From positions 372,001 through 436,000 of the forward strand of contig NZ_SAWZ01000001.1 of the NCBI RefSeq assembly GCF_004122095.1: 64,000 bases of DNA. The letters run 5' to 3'. Position 1 is the stretch's first letter. Every line of letters starts with the position of its first letter. The stretch is from Pseudoxanthomonas composti. GTDB lineage: Bacteria > Pseudomonadota > Gammaproteobacteria > Xanthomonadales > Xanthomonadaceae. The notes under the pieces were generated by a model, which was given only the letters and a program-made list of their open reading frames with translations, had not been told where the DNA came from and did not search any database. Shown here in pieces: positions 9,901 to 17,442 of the stretch. A program made the translations under genes and the position numbers.

Positions 9901-10181
9901 GTGCCTTCGCCCGGCTTGGTGACCGTCACCGTGTACGGACCGCCGACGCGCAGGCCGCGGGCAACGTAACGACCGGCTTCATCGGTGGAAGCGCGGCTGA
10001 CCGTACCGGACTCAACGTGAGTGATGGTGACCTCGGCGCCAGCGACCGGGGTGCCGGAGGCGCTGGTGACGGTGCCGCCGACGCCTGCGGACGTGCTCTG
10101 GGCGAAGGTGGGAGCGGCTGCGAGGGCAGCCACGAGACCAAGCGCGAGCTTGGACGTCCGGATGCGACGGGATTGTTTCAT
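6921..10181 (-). CDS. Oar-like TonB-dependent outer-membrane receptor with N-terminal carboxypeptidase-regulatory domain
   Basis: This is a 1086-residue outer-membrane protein. A signal peptide (cut near TFAQ/STS) is followed by a CarboxypepD-reg-like beta-sandwich at about residues 32-115 (GGTVTSASGTPVAGAEVTI, DEAGRYVARGL). Next comes a plug domain with TIDALPSINGNIQDFMRLDP and YNQINIDGVSASDTFGLEG, then a 22-strand barrel ending in the classical aromatic residue (LGFRYQF). This is the Oar/adventurous-gliding-receptor class common in Xanthomonadaceae, thought to import large substrates such as glycans or peptides. No neighbouring gene identifies the substrate: it has its own terminator and a 501-bp upstream region. 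Confidence 0.93.
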   Translation of the reverse strand: MKQSRRIRTSKLALGLVAALAAAPTFAQSTSAGVGGTVTSASGTPVAGAEVTITHVESGTVSRASTDEAGRYVARGLRVGGPYTVTVTKPGEGTKTEDGVFLSLNQVNTVNAALTGDVTQLGTVTAIGFSGGSSVFSATKTGSGTNITEQTIDALPSINGNIQDFMRLDPRVAFIDRASGTISAGGQNPRYNQINIDGVSASDTFGLEGNNMTTRRQPVSMEAIEAIDINLSNYDVSLPSASGATVNAVTKSGTNEFHGSFYGNLRDGDWFGDNPEGQPFNGFDKETTYGATIGGPIVKDKLFFFANYEKQERKAPGFDLSTTALGKATTVNPNDTFIDMGDIERAQQIAEGYGINAGGLSSNANTDLEEYALKLDWNINDNHRASLRYSKLEQNQLRIQGMATSSVSLSSYWYTHQKTVESYVGQLFSDWSDNFSTEFKASYRDYSAVRVTDSTAPSIRIYFAGTAAQPTGDSLYLGTEANTHGNSLFTKTWDYYGAATWNVGDHDVKFGFAYTDNDIYNFFGANSYGTYTFAGLNNFAQGRYSSYNLSYETSPGSIAADYKNSNLGLFIQDTWYVNNNLTLTAGVRGDRPDTNRDPQYNAQAEQVFGYNNSKLFSGDFLIQPRLGFNYTFDSDRPTQLRGGVGLFQGDAPQVWVGNSFNTTGLNYVSYNYQAYDPTVPFGPDGKNPTVPSGPGTLPTQNVNLVGKDFKLPSIWKANLAFDHELPWYGIVASAEWLSTKVKDGLYYQSLNIGPTPVPGEGPVPNSIGPDGRDLYWRPTAVNRAWANADARFGRNAAFNNVFLIDNTSKGKTNQFTVGLSKPWSENSDWDWSLNYTYTQATEVGPLTSSTASSGWGYQYAFNSNSDVETTSRYEIKDRVSGNLNWQHKFFGDYKTSVGLFYEGRSGRPYSYVYANDANGDTRTANDLFYVPTGPGDVLFGTMTGTANSFVADPAMEQRFFEWLQANPQLAKYAGRYAPANGFRTGWINTFDVRISQELPGLFKGHKSQLWVDIQNVGNLLNKKWGNIYDYGFFADARVATLQGINNGKYVYNFTAADEPVVANADADGFDQGVSQWSIQLGFRYQF

Positions 10182-10682
10182 TGCAAAAGCCTCGTAAGAG
10201 TTTTGGGCGAACGGCTGAAAACGTATGAGACGTCACGCCAGAGGCGCCCTTCCGCCCGTGCGGAGGAGGCTGGTCACACCTTTGCAGACCCCTGGCCTTG
10301 CCGGCCCATGTGCTGGGGCGCAACAAGTTAACGACAGGTTAACACGATAGGTGCCCAATGTGACCGTTTGGTGACGGTTTTGGGGCCACATTTTTGGCCC
10401 AGGCTGAACACGATGTCGTTGCCGTGACTCCACCGGCAACCCCCGCAGCCAGGCGATGACCGGATATGTTGGACACGCCATCCGGGCCGAGCCGGGTCGG
10501 CCGGAGCCGGACCCCATGTCGCTCCCACCACCCGCGCAGACAGCCTCTGGACGTGGTGCTGGCCCCTACGTTCGGCCCGGCAGCCTTCCCGGCCTGGCGC
10601 TCACCACCGGGTGGATCCATGACAGCCGGGACCGGGCACGCCACCTCTCGCACCGGGGTGCCGGGGTGCCTACACCCCGCGC
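10182..10682. promoter_or_regulatory. Long upstream region of the TonB-dependent receptor gene
   Basis: There is no credible gene in these 501 bp; the open frames here have poor composition and no ribosome sites. Read toward the receptor, the region has two GTTAAC hexamers starting 11 bp apart (10327-10332 and 10338-10343), and just upstream of them ACCGT/ACGGT as an inverted repeat (10363-10367, 10374-10378). About 145 bp separate the hexamers from the start codon, so a long untranslated leader is likely. The part next to marC (10400-10682) is very GC-rich and shows nothing else clear. Confidence 0.35.
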
Positions 10683-11282
10683 TCAGATCGTCTTGGGCAG
10701 CCCCAGGTAGGTGCCGATGCCGTCGAGGAACATCTGCACCGAGATGGCGATCAGCAACATGCCCATCAGGCGCTCGATGGCGGTCAGCGCGCGCATGCCC
10801 AGGAATTTGTACAGCACCGTGGCCGAGAACAGGATCGCCGCGGTCAGGCCCCAGGCGATCATCAGTGCCAGGCTCCACTCGCCCAGGCGCTCGGGCTCGT
10901 TGCTGCCCATCAGCATTACCGCGGCCATGCCCGAGGGCCCGGCCACCAGCGGAATGGCCAGCGGCACGATGAAGGGCTCGCCGCCGGGGATCTCACCCAT
11001 CAGGCCTTCCGGCCGCGGGAAGATCATGCGGATACCGATCAGGAACAGCACGATGCCCCCGGCGATCTGCACCGACTCCTGACGCAGGTGCATGGCCTCC
11101 AGGAAATGCTTGCCGGCCCACAGGAAGATCATCAGCACCGCCAGGGCGATGAGCAGCTCGCGCACCAGCACGATGCGCTGCCGGCGCGGCGGCAGCGGCC
11201 GCAGCACCGACAGGAAGATGGGGATGTTGCCCAGCGGATCCAGGATCAGGAACAGCAGCAGGGCCGCCGAGACGATGGTCAT
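10683..11282 (-). CDS. MarC-family (YhgN-like) integral membrane protein
   Basis: The 199-residue protein has six hydrophobic segments in two groups of three. LFLILDPLGNIPIFLSVL near the N-terminus and IPLVAGPSGMAAVML in the middle are the MarC hallmarks (DPLGNIP and AGPS). It matches the 197-residue E. coli YhgN in length. The function of the family is unknown; the old link to antibiotic resistance was withdrawn for MarC. Its ATG overlaps the stop of the SDR gene (ATGA), so it is the third gene of a grxD-SDR-marC operon. Confidence 0.9.
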   Translation of the reverse strand: MTIVSAALLLFLILDPLGNIPIFLSVLRPLPPRRQRIVLVRELLIALAVLMIFLWAGKHFLEAMHLRQESVQIAGGIVLFLIGIRMIFPRPEGLMGEIPGGEPFIVPLAIPLVAGPSGMAAVMLMGSNEPERLGEWSLALMIAWGLTAAILFSATVLYKFLGMRALTAIERLMGMLLIAISVQMFLDGIGTYLGLPKTI

Positions 11283-12010
11283 GCGGGAAGCTTCCAGATG
11301 TCGCCGCGATGGTCTGCGCCGGCCGCGGACAGGAGGTGGACGCAGGCCGGCACCACGCGGTCCACGGGAAGACCTTGGTGGTCATCGGCGTACGCCCGTC
11401 CACGCAAGGCTGTGCGCATCGGCGGTAGCTGCAGGCCGCTGACACGCACGTGGCTGGAGGCCAGTTCGGCATGCAGCATCGAGACCAGCCCGACCATGCC
11501 GTGGTGGGCGACGCCGTAGCCGCCCCAATAGGCCTCACCGACGCGCGCCGGATCGTCCATGGCGAACACCACGGCCGCATCCTCGGCGGCGCGCAGCAGC
11601 GGCAGGCAGGCCTGGGTCAGCCACCAGCGCGCGGTCAGGTTGACGTGGATGGCGCGGGCGAAGACGGCCGGGTCGGTCTGCTCCAGCGGCGTCAGGCCGC
11701 GGAACTCGGCCGCGCAGTGCAGCACGCCATGCAGCGCACCCAGCTCCGAGCCGATCCGTTCGGCGAGCGCAGCCAGGTCCTCGGGCGTGGCGCCTTCCAG
11801 ATCCAGCGGATACAGGAACGGCTCGCTGCCCTGCCTGGCGCACGCGTCGTACACCGCACCAAGTTTGCGCGGCGAGCGCCCCAGCAGCACCAGGCTGGCA
11901 CCTTGCGCGGCGCAGGCCACGGCGGCGGCCGCGCCCAGCCCGCCCTGCGCGCCGACGATCAGGATCACGCGCCCGGCCAGGGTGCCGGACGCGTGCGGCG
12001 TGGTCTGCAT
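11279..12010 (-). CDS. YciK-like short-chain dehydrogenase/reductase with a degenerate active site
   Basis: The product has 243 residues from ATG 12010, five bases after grxD. The Rossmann motif VGAQGGLG (residues 19-26) binds the dinucleotide, and an Asn of the tetrad is present (VNLTA, N124). Where YciK-type enzymes have a Ser, the aligned residues are M151-D152-D153. The YxxxK signature reads Y165-GVA-H169, so Lys is His. The overall fold and the SDR C-terminus are intact. It may bind NAD(P) without the usual SDR chemistry. The frame stays open upstream to 12253, but that part is antisense shadow over grxD. Confidence 0.85.
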   Translation of the reverse strand: MQTTPHASGTLAGRVILIVGAQGGLGAAAAVACAAQGASLVLLGRSPRKLGAVYDACARQGSEPFLYPLDLEGATPEDLAALAERIGSELGALHGVLHCAAEFRGLTPLEQTDPAVFARAIHVNLTARWWLTQACLPLLRAAEDAAVVFAMDDPARVGEAYWGGYGVAHHGMVGLVSMLHAELASSHVRVSGLQLPPMRTALRGRAYADDHQGLPVDRVVPACVHLLSAAGADHRGDIWKLPA

Positions 12011-12015
12011 GCCGC

Positions 12016-12336
12016 TCACTCGGACAGGGCTTCGGCGACGATGCGGCCGAGCTCGCCGGACTCGAAGAGTTCCAGCGTGATGTCGCAGCCGCCGATCAGC
12101 TCGCCATGGATGAAGAGCTGCGGATAGGTCGGCCAATTGGAGAAACGCGGCAGGTTGGCGCGGATCTCCGGCTCTTCCAGCACGTTGATCGTATGCACGT
12201 GCGTTGCCCCGGCCGAACGCAGCGCCTCGATGGCGCGACTGGAGAAAGCACACATCGGATAATCCGGCGTGCCCTTCATGAAGAGCACCAGCGGATGGTT
12301 CTCCACCTCCGCCTGGATCCGTTCCAGCACCGGCAT
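12016..12336 (-). CDS. grxD: Monothiol glutaredoxin, Grx4 family
   Basis: This 106-residue protein has VLFMKGTPDYPMCAFSSRAIEAL, the Grx4 core with the glutathione-binding K and the WPTYPQLFIHGELIGGCDI segment. Grx4 proteins carry and hand over [2Fe-2S] clusters with glutathione as co-ligand. The active site reads CAFS instead of the canonical CGFS; the Gly to Ala change is visible in the codons (TGT GCT TTC TCC). AGGAG lies nine bases before the ATG at 12336. It is the first gene of an operon with the SDR and marC genes and is divergent from sodB, which suits an iron and oxidative-stress context. Confidence 0.93.
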   Translation of the reverse strand: MPVLERIQAEVENHPLVLFMKGTPDYPMCAFSSRAIEALRSAGATHVHTINVLEEPEIRANLPRFSNWPTYPQLFIHGELIGGCDITLELFESGELGRIVAEALSE

Positions 12337-12477
12337 GATGATTTCTCCTGCATTGACGGTATGCCTACCCCCGTCGGGTAAACTTCGCCCCGGCTCCCGC
12401 CACGCGGGATGCGACATTGTAAGCGCTGCGTGCCCGCACCGGCGCCTGCCACCCACCGCCACAGCCCAGAGGTAGCC

Positions 12478-13056
12478 ATGGCCATCGAATTGCCCCCCCT
12501 TCCGTATGACCGCACCGCGCTGGAGCCGCATATCTCCGGCGAGACGATCGATTTCCACTACGGCAAGCATCACAAGACCTACGTGGACAACCTCAACAAG
12601 ATGATCGAGGGCACCGAGTTCGCTTCGCTGCCGCTGGAGGAGATCATCAAGAAGTCCCAGGGCGGCATGTTCAACAACGCCGCGCAGGTGTGGAACCACA
12701 CCTTCTACTGGAACTGTCTCAAGCCCAATGGTGGCGGCGAGCCGACCGGCAAGCTGGCCGAGCTGATCAACCAGGCCTTCGGCGATTTCGCCAAGTTCAA
12801 GGAAGAGTTCACCAAGACCGCCATCGGCACCTTCGGCTCGGGCTGGGGCTGGCTGGTGCAGCGTCCGGATGGCTCGCTGGGCCTGGTGAGCACCTCCAAT
12901 GCCGCCACCCCGCTGACCAGCGAGGACACCCCGCTGCTGACCATCGATGTGTGGGAGCACGCCTACTACATCGACTACCGCAATGCCCGTCCTAAGTACG
13001 TCGAGTCGTTCTGGGCGCTGGTCAACTGGGACTTCGTGTCCAGCAAGCTGGCCTGA
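12478..13056 (+). CDS. sodB: Superoxide dismutase [Fe]
   Basis: The 192-residue enzyme has all four metal ligands: H27 (YGKHH), H74 (VWNHTFYW), D157 and H161 ([11 protein letters not shown]). Gln70 in NNAAQVWNH and the motif around it are typical of iron rather than manganese enzymes. It converts superoxide to oxygen and peroxide in the cytoplasm. GAGG lies seven bases before the ATG. It is divergent from grxD across 141 bp and closed by a strong terminator. Confidence 0.97.
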   Translation: MAIELPPLPYDRTALEPHISGETIDFHYGKHHKTYVDNLNKMIEGTEFASLPLEEIIKKSQGGMFNNAAQVWNHTFYWNCLKPNGGGEPTGKLAELINQAFGDFAKFKEEFTKTAIGTFGSGWGWLVQRPDGSLGLVSTSNAATPLTSEDTPLLTIDVWEHAYYIDYRNARPKYVESFWALVNWDFVSSKLA

Positions 13057-13079
13057 GCGTTCCGACAGGTGCAAGGAAG

Positions 13080-13101
13080 AGCCGGGGAAACCCGGCTTTT
13101 C
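13080..13101 (+). terminator. Rho-independent terminator of sodB
   Basis: A perfect 7-bp stem (AGCCGGG at 13080-13086, CCCGGCT at 13091-13097) closes a GAAA tetraloop and is followed by TTTT. Confidence 0.85.
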
Positions 13102-13453
13102 TGCTTTCCAGACTTGGCTGGTGTTGGGAGTGGGCGTTTTCGAGGAGTGCCGCCACACCGTGAGCGCACGGGCGATCAGACTACTGGACCGGGGTCGGGA
13201 CAGGCGCGCTGCGGACCGATCGACCGGGGCGCCCTGTCAGCCAGTGCGAGGTAGACGCCCGATGGATGTCAGCGATCACCGATAAACGAGCCGGCCAGCG
13301 CCCTGGTGTCTTGATTGGCCCATGGGTGGGCGCATACGCGCGTCTTGTGCCGCGAAGGCGACGATGCCATCGGACATGCGCTGATGCGCGTGCCGATGAC
13401 TTCGCCGGTGACGGACGTTGCAGGCGCCCGCGCGGCGCCCGCAGCACGCGCGG
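13101..13453. other. Intergenic stretch between sodB and purK without a recognised feature
   Basis: The sodB and purK genes converge on these 353 bp. Open frames exist in several phases but show random composition, no ribosome sites and no family I know. Apart from the sodB terminator at the left end I see no repeat or RNA gene. Confidence 0.4.
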
Positions 13454-14596
13454 TCAGCCGCGCAGGCGCGCGATGACCGGTGCCACCTGAGCGTGGCGGT
13501 CCAGCTGCTCGCCGGCGGCATGCAGCGCATCGACCAGGCCCAGGGTGGTGTCGGCGCGGAAGGTGGCGTGGCCGACCTTGCGGCCTTCGCGCGGCTCCTT
13601 GCCGTAGTCGTGCCAGTGCCCGCCAGGCTGGCCCAGCACGCCACGCGCATCGGGCAGCGCACCCAACCAGTTGAGCATGCAGGCCTGGCCGCGGGCACGG
13701 GTGCTGCCCAGCGGCAGGCCGACCACGGCCCGGATGTGGTTCTCGAACTGCGAGGCCTCGGCGCCCTCGATGGTCCAATGACCCGAGTTGTGCACGCGCG
13801 GAGCCATCTCGTTGGCCAGCAGGCGGCCATCGCAGCAGAACAGCTCCAGCGCGAACACGCCCACGTAGTCCAGCCGCTCGGCGATCTTGTGCGCGGCCAG
13901 CCGCGCCTGCTCGGCCAGGGCGCCTTCCACCGCCACCGGCGAGAGGCTGGCCGAAAGCACGCCATCGACGTGCCAGTTCTCGGTCAGGGGCCAGGTCTGG
14001 AATTCGCCATCGCGGCCACGTACGGCGATCACCGAGATCTCGCGCTGGAACCGCACGAAGCCTTCCAGGATCAGGCCGGTCTTCTCCACACTGGGGCCAA
14101 GGGCCGTCCAGGCCGCCTCCAGGTCCTGCGGGGCATTGATGCGGAACTGGCCCTTGCCGTCGTATCCCAGCCTGCGCGTCTTGAGGATGCACGGCGTGCC
14201 CAGCGCGGCCACCGCCTGCTCCAGCTGCGCCCGGCTGGCGATGTCGGCGAACGGCGGCACCTCGATGCCCAGCTCGCGGAACAGCGTCTTCTCCAGCAGG
14301 CGGTCCTGCGCCAGCGCCAGGGCCTGCGGGTTGGGAAACACCGGCAGGCGCTGCGCCAGCCACTGTGCGCTGCGGGCCGGCACGTTCTCAAAGTCGAAGG
14401 TGACCACATCGACTTGCGAGGCGAACTCGGCCAGCGCCGACTCATCGCCGTACTCGCCCACCATCAACGGCGCAACCTGTCCTGCGCAGGCATCGGCCGA
14501 CGGGTCCAGCACCATGAAGCGCAGGCCCATGGGGGCACCTGCCAGGGCCAACATGCGGGCCAGCTGCCCGCCCCCGAGAATACCGACGGTCATCAT
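13454..14596 (-). CDS. purK: 5-(carboxyamino)imidazole ribonucleotide synthase
   Basis: This 380-residue ATP-grasp enzyme begins MMTVGILGGGQLARMLALAG (nucleotide loop) and contains TFDFENVP, the ATP-grasp segments ILKTRRLGYDGKGQF and GVFALELFCCDGRLLANEMAPRVHNSGHWTIEG. PurK makes N5-carboxyaminoimidazole ribonucleotide from AIR, ATP and bicarbonate, and PurE then rearranges it. It lies 138 bp downstream of purE on the same strand, wider than the usual near-overlap. Two ATG codons (14596, 14593) are adjacent and neither has a strong ribosome site; I took the first. Confidence 0.96.
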   Translation of the reverse strand: MMTVGILGGGQLARMLALAGAPMGLRFMVLDPSADACAGQVAPLMVGEYGDESALAEFASQVDVVTFDFENVPARSAQWLAQRLPVFPNPQALALAQDRLLEKTLFRELGIEVPPFADIASRAQLEQAVAALGTPCILKTRRLGYDGKGQFRINAPQDLEAAWTALGPSVEKTGLILEGFVRFQREISVIAVRGRDGEFQTWPLTENWHVDGVLSASLSPVAVEGALAEQARLAAHKIAERLDYVGVFALELFCCDGRLLANEMAPRVHNSGHWTIEGAEASQFENHIRAVVGLPLGSTRARGQACMLNWLGALPDARGVLGQPGGHWHDYGKEPREGRKVGHATFRADTTLGLVDALHAAGEQLDRHAQVAPVIARLRG

Positions 14597-14734
14597 GTCC
14601 GGATCAGCTCCTATTGCGTGTCGCGTAAATCGATGCGGCATCGTCCGGCCCCGGCTCGCCCTTCCCCGCCAAAACCTCAGGGGAGAGGCGCGCGGCGCTT
14701 GCGCCCCGCGCCGATGCCTCGACACCGGCGGCCA

Positions 14735-15238
14735 TCATTGCCGTGGATCGTCCGCGGCCATGACATCGGCCGTCTGCCTGCTACGGAAATCCTGCAGCGC
14801 CTGACCGATGCCGGCGTGCTCATGGGCCAGCATCGCCGCGGCGAACAGCGCCGCGTTGGCGGCACCGGCATTGCCGATGGCGAAGGTGGCCACGGGGATT
14901 CCCGCCGGCATCTGCACGATGGACAGCAGCGAATCCATGCCGTTAAGCGCCTTGGACTGCACCGGCACGCCCAGCACCGGCACGGCGGTCTTGGACGCCA
15001 GCATGCCCGGCAGATGCGCTGCGCCGCCCGCGCCGGCAATGATCGCGCGCAGGCCACGGCCCGCGGCCTGCTCGGCGTAGGAGAACAGCACGTCGGGCGT
15101 GCGATGGGCCGAAACGACCTTCACCTCATACGGCACGCCCAGCGCATCGAGCTTGCTGGCGGCGTGCTGCATGGTCTCCCAGTCCGAGCGGGATCCCATC
15201 ACGATGCCGACGATGGCGGTGGTCTGGCTGGCGGTCAC
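14735..15238 (-). CDS. purE: 5-(carboxyamino)imidazole ribonucleotide mutase
   Basis: The 167-residue protein has the class I PurE motifs: [25 protein letters not shown] (catalytic His in SAHR), [13 protein letters not shown] and [29 protein letters not shown]. It converts N5-CAIR to CAIR in de novo purine synthesis and forms an octamer. It is the first gene of the purE-purK pair. The divergent neighbour across 63 bp is the Trm112-like gene. Confidence 0.97.
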   Translation of the reverse strand: MTASQTTAIVGIVMGSRSDWETMQHAASKLDALGVPYEVKVVSAHRTPDVLFSYAEQAAGRGLRAIIAGAGGAAHLPGMLASKTAVPVLGVPVQSKALNGMDSLLSIVQMPAGIPVATFAIGNAGAANAALFAAAMLAHEHAGIGQALQDFRSRQTADVMAADDPRQ

Positions 15239-15301
15239 GGTTGGCCGTCCCCTGTCTTAAAGACGTATTCTAGCCGCCTTCAACGTAATCCGACTTCCCC
15301 C

Positions 15302-15571
15302 ATGGACCGCAAATTGCTCGACATCCTGTGCTGCCCGGCCTCCCGCCAGCCCCTGCAGTTGCTGGAAAGCCGCGGACTGGACGTGATCAACGCGGCGGTC
15401 TCCAGCGGCACGCTCAAGCGCGTGGACGACGCCCCCCAGACCGCGCCGCTGCGCGAGGCGCTGGTCACCCGCGACCGCAAGACGGTGTACCGCATCGACG
15501 ACGGCATCCCGGTGCTGCTGGTGGAAGAAGGCATCGCCACCGCCCAGCTCGCCGATTTCCCGACGCGCTGA
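15302..15571 (+). CDS. Trm112 family (YcaR-like) small protein
   Basis: The 89-residue protein begins MDRKLLDILCCPASRQPL, the Trm112/YcaR signature (LLDILxCPxxxxPL), and ends with DDGIPVLLVEEG, the second family signature. Only the CCP cysteines are near the first motif and the usual second CxxC pair of zinc forms is absent, as in many bacterial members. Trm112-like proteins activate or stabilise methyltransferases; the bacterial partner here is unknown. The spacer between the two motifs is somewhat longer than in E. coli YcaR (60 residues). Confidence 0.85.
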   Translation: MDRKLLDILCCPASRQPLQLLESRGLDVINAAVSSGTLKRVDDAPQTAPLREALVTRDRKTVYRIDDGIPVLLVEEGIATAQLADFPTR

Positions 15572-15593
15572 CCGCGCAGGGCTGACCGCGTCG

Positions 15594-16448
15594 ATGGATC
15601 CGATCCCCTCACCGCCCGAGGCCGTCGTCCAGGCCAATGTCCTGGCCGCCCTGGGCGAGGACCTGGGCAGCGGCGATGTCACCGCCGCGCTGCTCGAGGA
15701 CCAGCCGGCCAGCGCCTACCTGCTGTGCAAGGAAGGCGCCGTGGTGGCGGGCCGGCCCTGGTTCGACGCCACCCATCGCGCGCTGGACCCGCAGGTACGC
15801 ATCGACTGGCAGGTGGTGGAAGGCCAGCGGGTCGACGCTGGCACGGTGCTGGCGCTGTTGCACGGCCATACCCGCGCCCTGGTCTCGGCCGAGCGCACCT
15901 CGCTCAACTTCATGCAGACCCTGTGCGCCACCGCCACGGTCACCGCCCAGTACGTGGCCGCCGTGGCCGGCACCGGCGCGCGCATCCTGGACACGCGCAA
16001 GACCGTGCCCGGCCTGCGCATGGCGCAGAAGTACGCGGTGCGCTGCGGCGGCGGCATGAATCACCGCATTGGGCTGTTCGATACCGTGATGCTGAAGGAG
16101 AACCACGTCCGCGCCGCCGGCTCGATCACCGCCGCCATCGCCATGGCGCGCGCCGCCCAGCCCACGCTGCCGCTGGTGGTGGAGGTGGAGACGCTGGAGG
16201 AGCTGCATGATGCGCTGGCCGCCGGCTGCGACCGCATCCTCATCGACGACTTCGATGCCCAGATGCGCCGCGAGGCGGTGCGCATGGCCGCAGGGCGCGT
16301 CCCGCTGGAGGTTTCCGGCAGCGTGGACATGGCCACCCTGGCCGGCATCGCTGCCGATGGCGTGGACTACATCTCCATCGGCGCGCTGACCAAGCATGTG
16401 CGCGCCATCGATCTGTCGCTCAAGCTCGGCCCGCCGCCGGCGCGCTGA
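15594..16448 (+). CDS. nadC: Nicotinate-nucleotide pyrophosphorylase (carboxylating)
   Basis: The 284-residue enzyme converts quinolinate and PRPP to nicotinate mononucleotide in NAD synthesis. Visible family motifs are ALGEDLGSGDVTAALL, SAERTSLNFMQTLCATAT, ILDTRKTVPGLRMAQKYAVRCGGG (substrate-binding RKT and RCGGG), MLKENHVRAAGSI and LEVSGSVDM. Length and motif order match the family. It follows the Trm112-like gene by 22 bp, so both may share a transcript. Confidence 0.97.
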   Translation: MDPIPSPPEAVVQANVLAALGEDLGSGDVTAALLEDQPASAYLLCKEGAVVAGRPWFDATHRALDPQVRIDWQVVEGQRVDAGTVLALLHGHTRALVSAERTSLNFMQTLCATATVTAQYVAAVAGTGARILDTRKTVPGLRMAQKYAVRCGGGMNHRIGLFDTVMLKENHVRAAGSITAAIAMARAAQPTLPLVVEVETLEELHDALAAGCDRILIDDFDAQMRREAVRMAAGRVPLEVSGSVDMATLAGIAADGVDYISIGALTKHVRAIDLSLKLGPPPAR

Positions 16449-16496
16449 CCCTGCCGGCATCTTGAAGCGGTACACCCGCCCCGCCATCCTGCGCCC

Positions 16497-16832
16497 ATGC
16501 CCGAACTCATCCTGATCATGATCGCCTGCGCCGCCGGCTATGCCTGGTGGAATGCCTCGCGTGCCGCCTCCGAGCGGGCGACCCAGGTCGGTCGCAATGC
16601 CTGCCGCAATGCCGGGGTGATCCTGCTGGACGAAAGCGTGCACGCCACCGGCCTGCGCCTGCGTCGCAACGAGGATGGCCGCCTGGGCGTGGAGCGCAAC
16701 TTCCGCTTCGATTATTCCTACGACGGCGTGGAGCGACACACCGGGCGCATGGTGCTGCGCGGCGATGCGCTGGTGAGCTTCATCGGCCCGGTGGGCTCCA
16801 CCGCGCAGGTGCGTCCGCTGGTGCGGGAGTAA
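16497..16832 (+). CDS. DUF3301 family single-pass membrane protein
   Basis: The 111-residue protein has one N-terminal membrane segment (LILIMIACAAGYAWW), then a soluble part with ACRNAGVILLDESVHATGLRLRRNEDGRLGVERNFRFDYSYDG, the DUF3301 pattern (RFEFS..G..R..G.). The function is not known. It is 48 bp downstream of nadC on the same strand and convergent with sspB. Confidence 0.8.
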   Translation: MPELILIMIACAAGYAWWNASRAASERATQVGRNACRNAGVILLDESVHATGLRLRRNEDGRLGVERNFRFDYSYDGVERHTGRMVLRGDALVSFIGPVGSTAQVRPLVRE

Positions 16833-16876
16833 GACGCTGCAGGCACCCACGCGCCGTCGGCCCGCGGTGACCGCGC

Positions 16877-17335
16877 TTACTTGACGATGCGCAGGTGCGG
16901 GCGCTTGCCCGCCGGCGGCGGCTCGTCCGGCGTGGTCGGCGAATCGCTGCTCTGCTCCACCAGTTCCAGCTCCGCCGCCGCAGGCGCCTCGTCGCGGGTG
17001 GCGCCCACGTCCTCGGGCAGCGCCATGCCCTGACCGGTCTCGCGCGAGTAGATCGCCAGCACCGCACTGATCGGCACCATGACCGGGTAGCTCACCCCGC
17101 CGAAGCGCGCGTTGAAGCTGACCGCCTCATTGCTGATCATCAGGTTGGCCACCGCCCGCTGGGCGATGTTCAACACCACACGGCCGTCCTTCACCGCGCT
17201 GGCAGGGACCTGCACGCCGGCCTGCGTGGCGTCCACCAGCAGGTGGGGCGTCATGTCGTTATCGGCGATCCACTCGGCCAGCGCCCGCAGCAGGTACGGG
17301 CGATGGCTGGTCATTGGGGGGAATTCCTGGGTCAT
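16877..17335 (-). CDS. sspB: ClpXP protease specificity-enhancing factor SspB
   Basis: The 152-residue protein has RPYLLRALAEWIADNDMTPHLLVDA, VVLNIAQRAVANLMISNEAVSFNARFGGVSYPV and an acidic, proline-rich linker ending in RPHLRIVK. The last residues are the ClpX-docking tail of SspB. It tethers ssrA-tagged proteins to ClpXP. A second possible start at 17314 (MTSHRPYLLRAL) would shorten it by seven residues. It is downstream of sspA, separated by a repeat-rich 107 bp. Confidence 0.95.
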   Translation of the reverse strand: MTQEFPPMTSHRPYLLRALAEWIADNDMTPHLLVDATQAGVQVPASAVKDGRVVLNIAQRAVANLMISNEAVSFNARFGGVSYPVMVPISAVLAIYSRETGQGMALPEDVGATRDEAPAAAELELVEQSSDSPTTPDEPPPAGKRPHLRIVK

Positions 17336-17350
17336 GCCCGGAGTTTAAAG

Positions 17351-17440
17351 GAACGAGTGGAGAGGAACGAGAAACGAGGGCAACCCGAGACCCATGCCTT
17401 GTCCTCGCTCGTTCCTCGTTTCTCTAAACTCGTTTCTCGC
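17351..17440. repeat. Inverted-repeat element between sspA and sspB
   Basis: The gap is filled with copies of GAACGAG and GAGAAACGAG and their complements. The best pair is 17368-17378 with 17429-17439, a perfect 11-bp inverted repeat (CGAGAAACGAG / CTCGTTTCTCG), and a third arm (CTCGTTTCTC) lies near 17414-17424. It can fold in alternative ways and may act as an intercistronic structure or be a dispersed palindromic repeat. Confidence 0.6.
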
Positions 17441-17442
17441 CC

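Noticed and set aside
7167-10331. A 1054-codon open frame on the plus strand opposite the TonB-dependent receptor gene
   Set aside because: It is the antisense shadow of a GC-rich gene. The composition (runs of V, R, A, H, Q) and lack of any domain or ribosome site contrast with the clear receptor on the minus strand.
15609-16850. A 413-codon minus-strand frame opposite nadC and the DUF3301 gene
   Set aside because: nadC has all family motifs on the plus strand; the opposite frame shows only His/Gln/Gly-rich noise.
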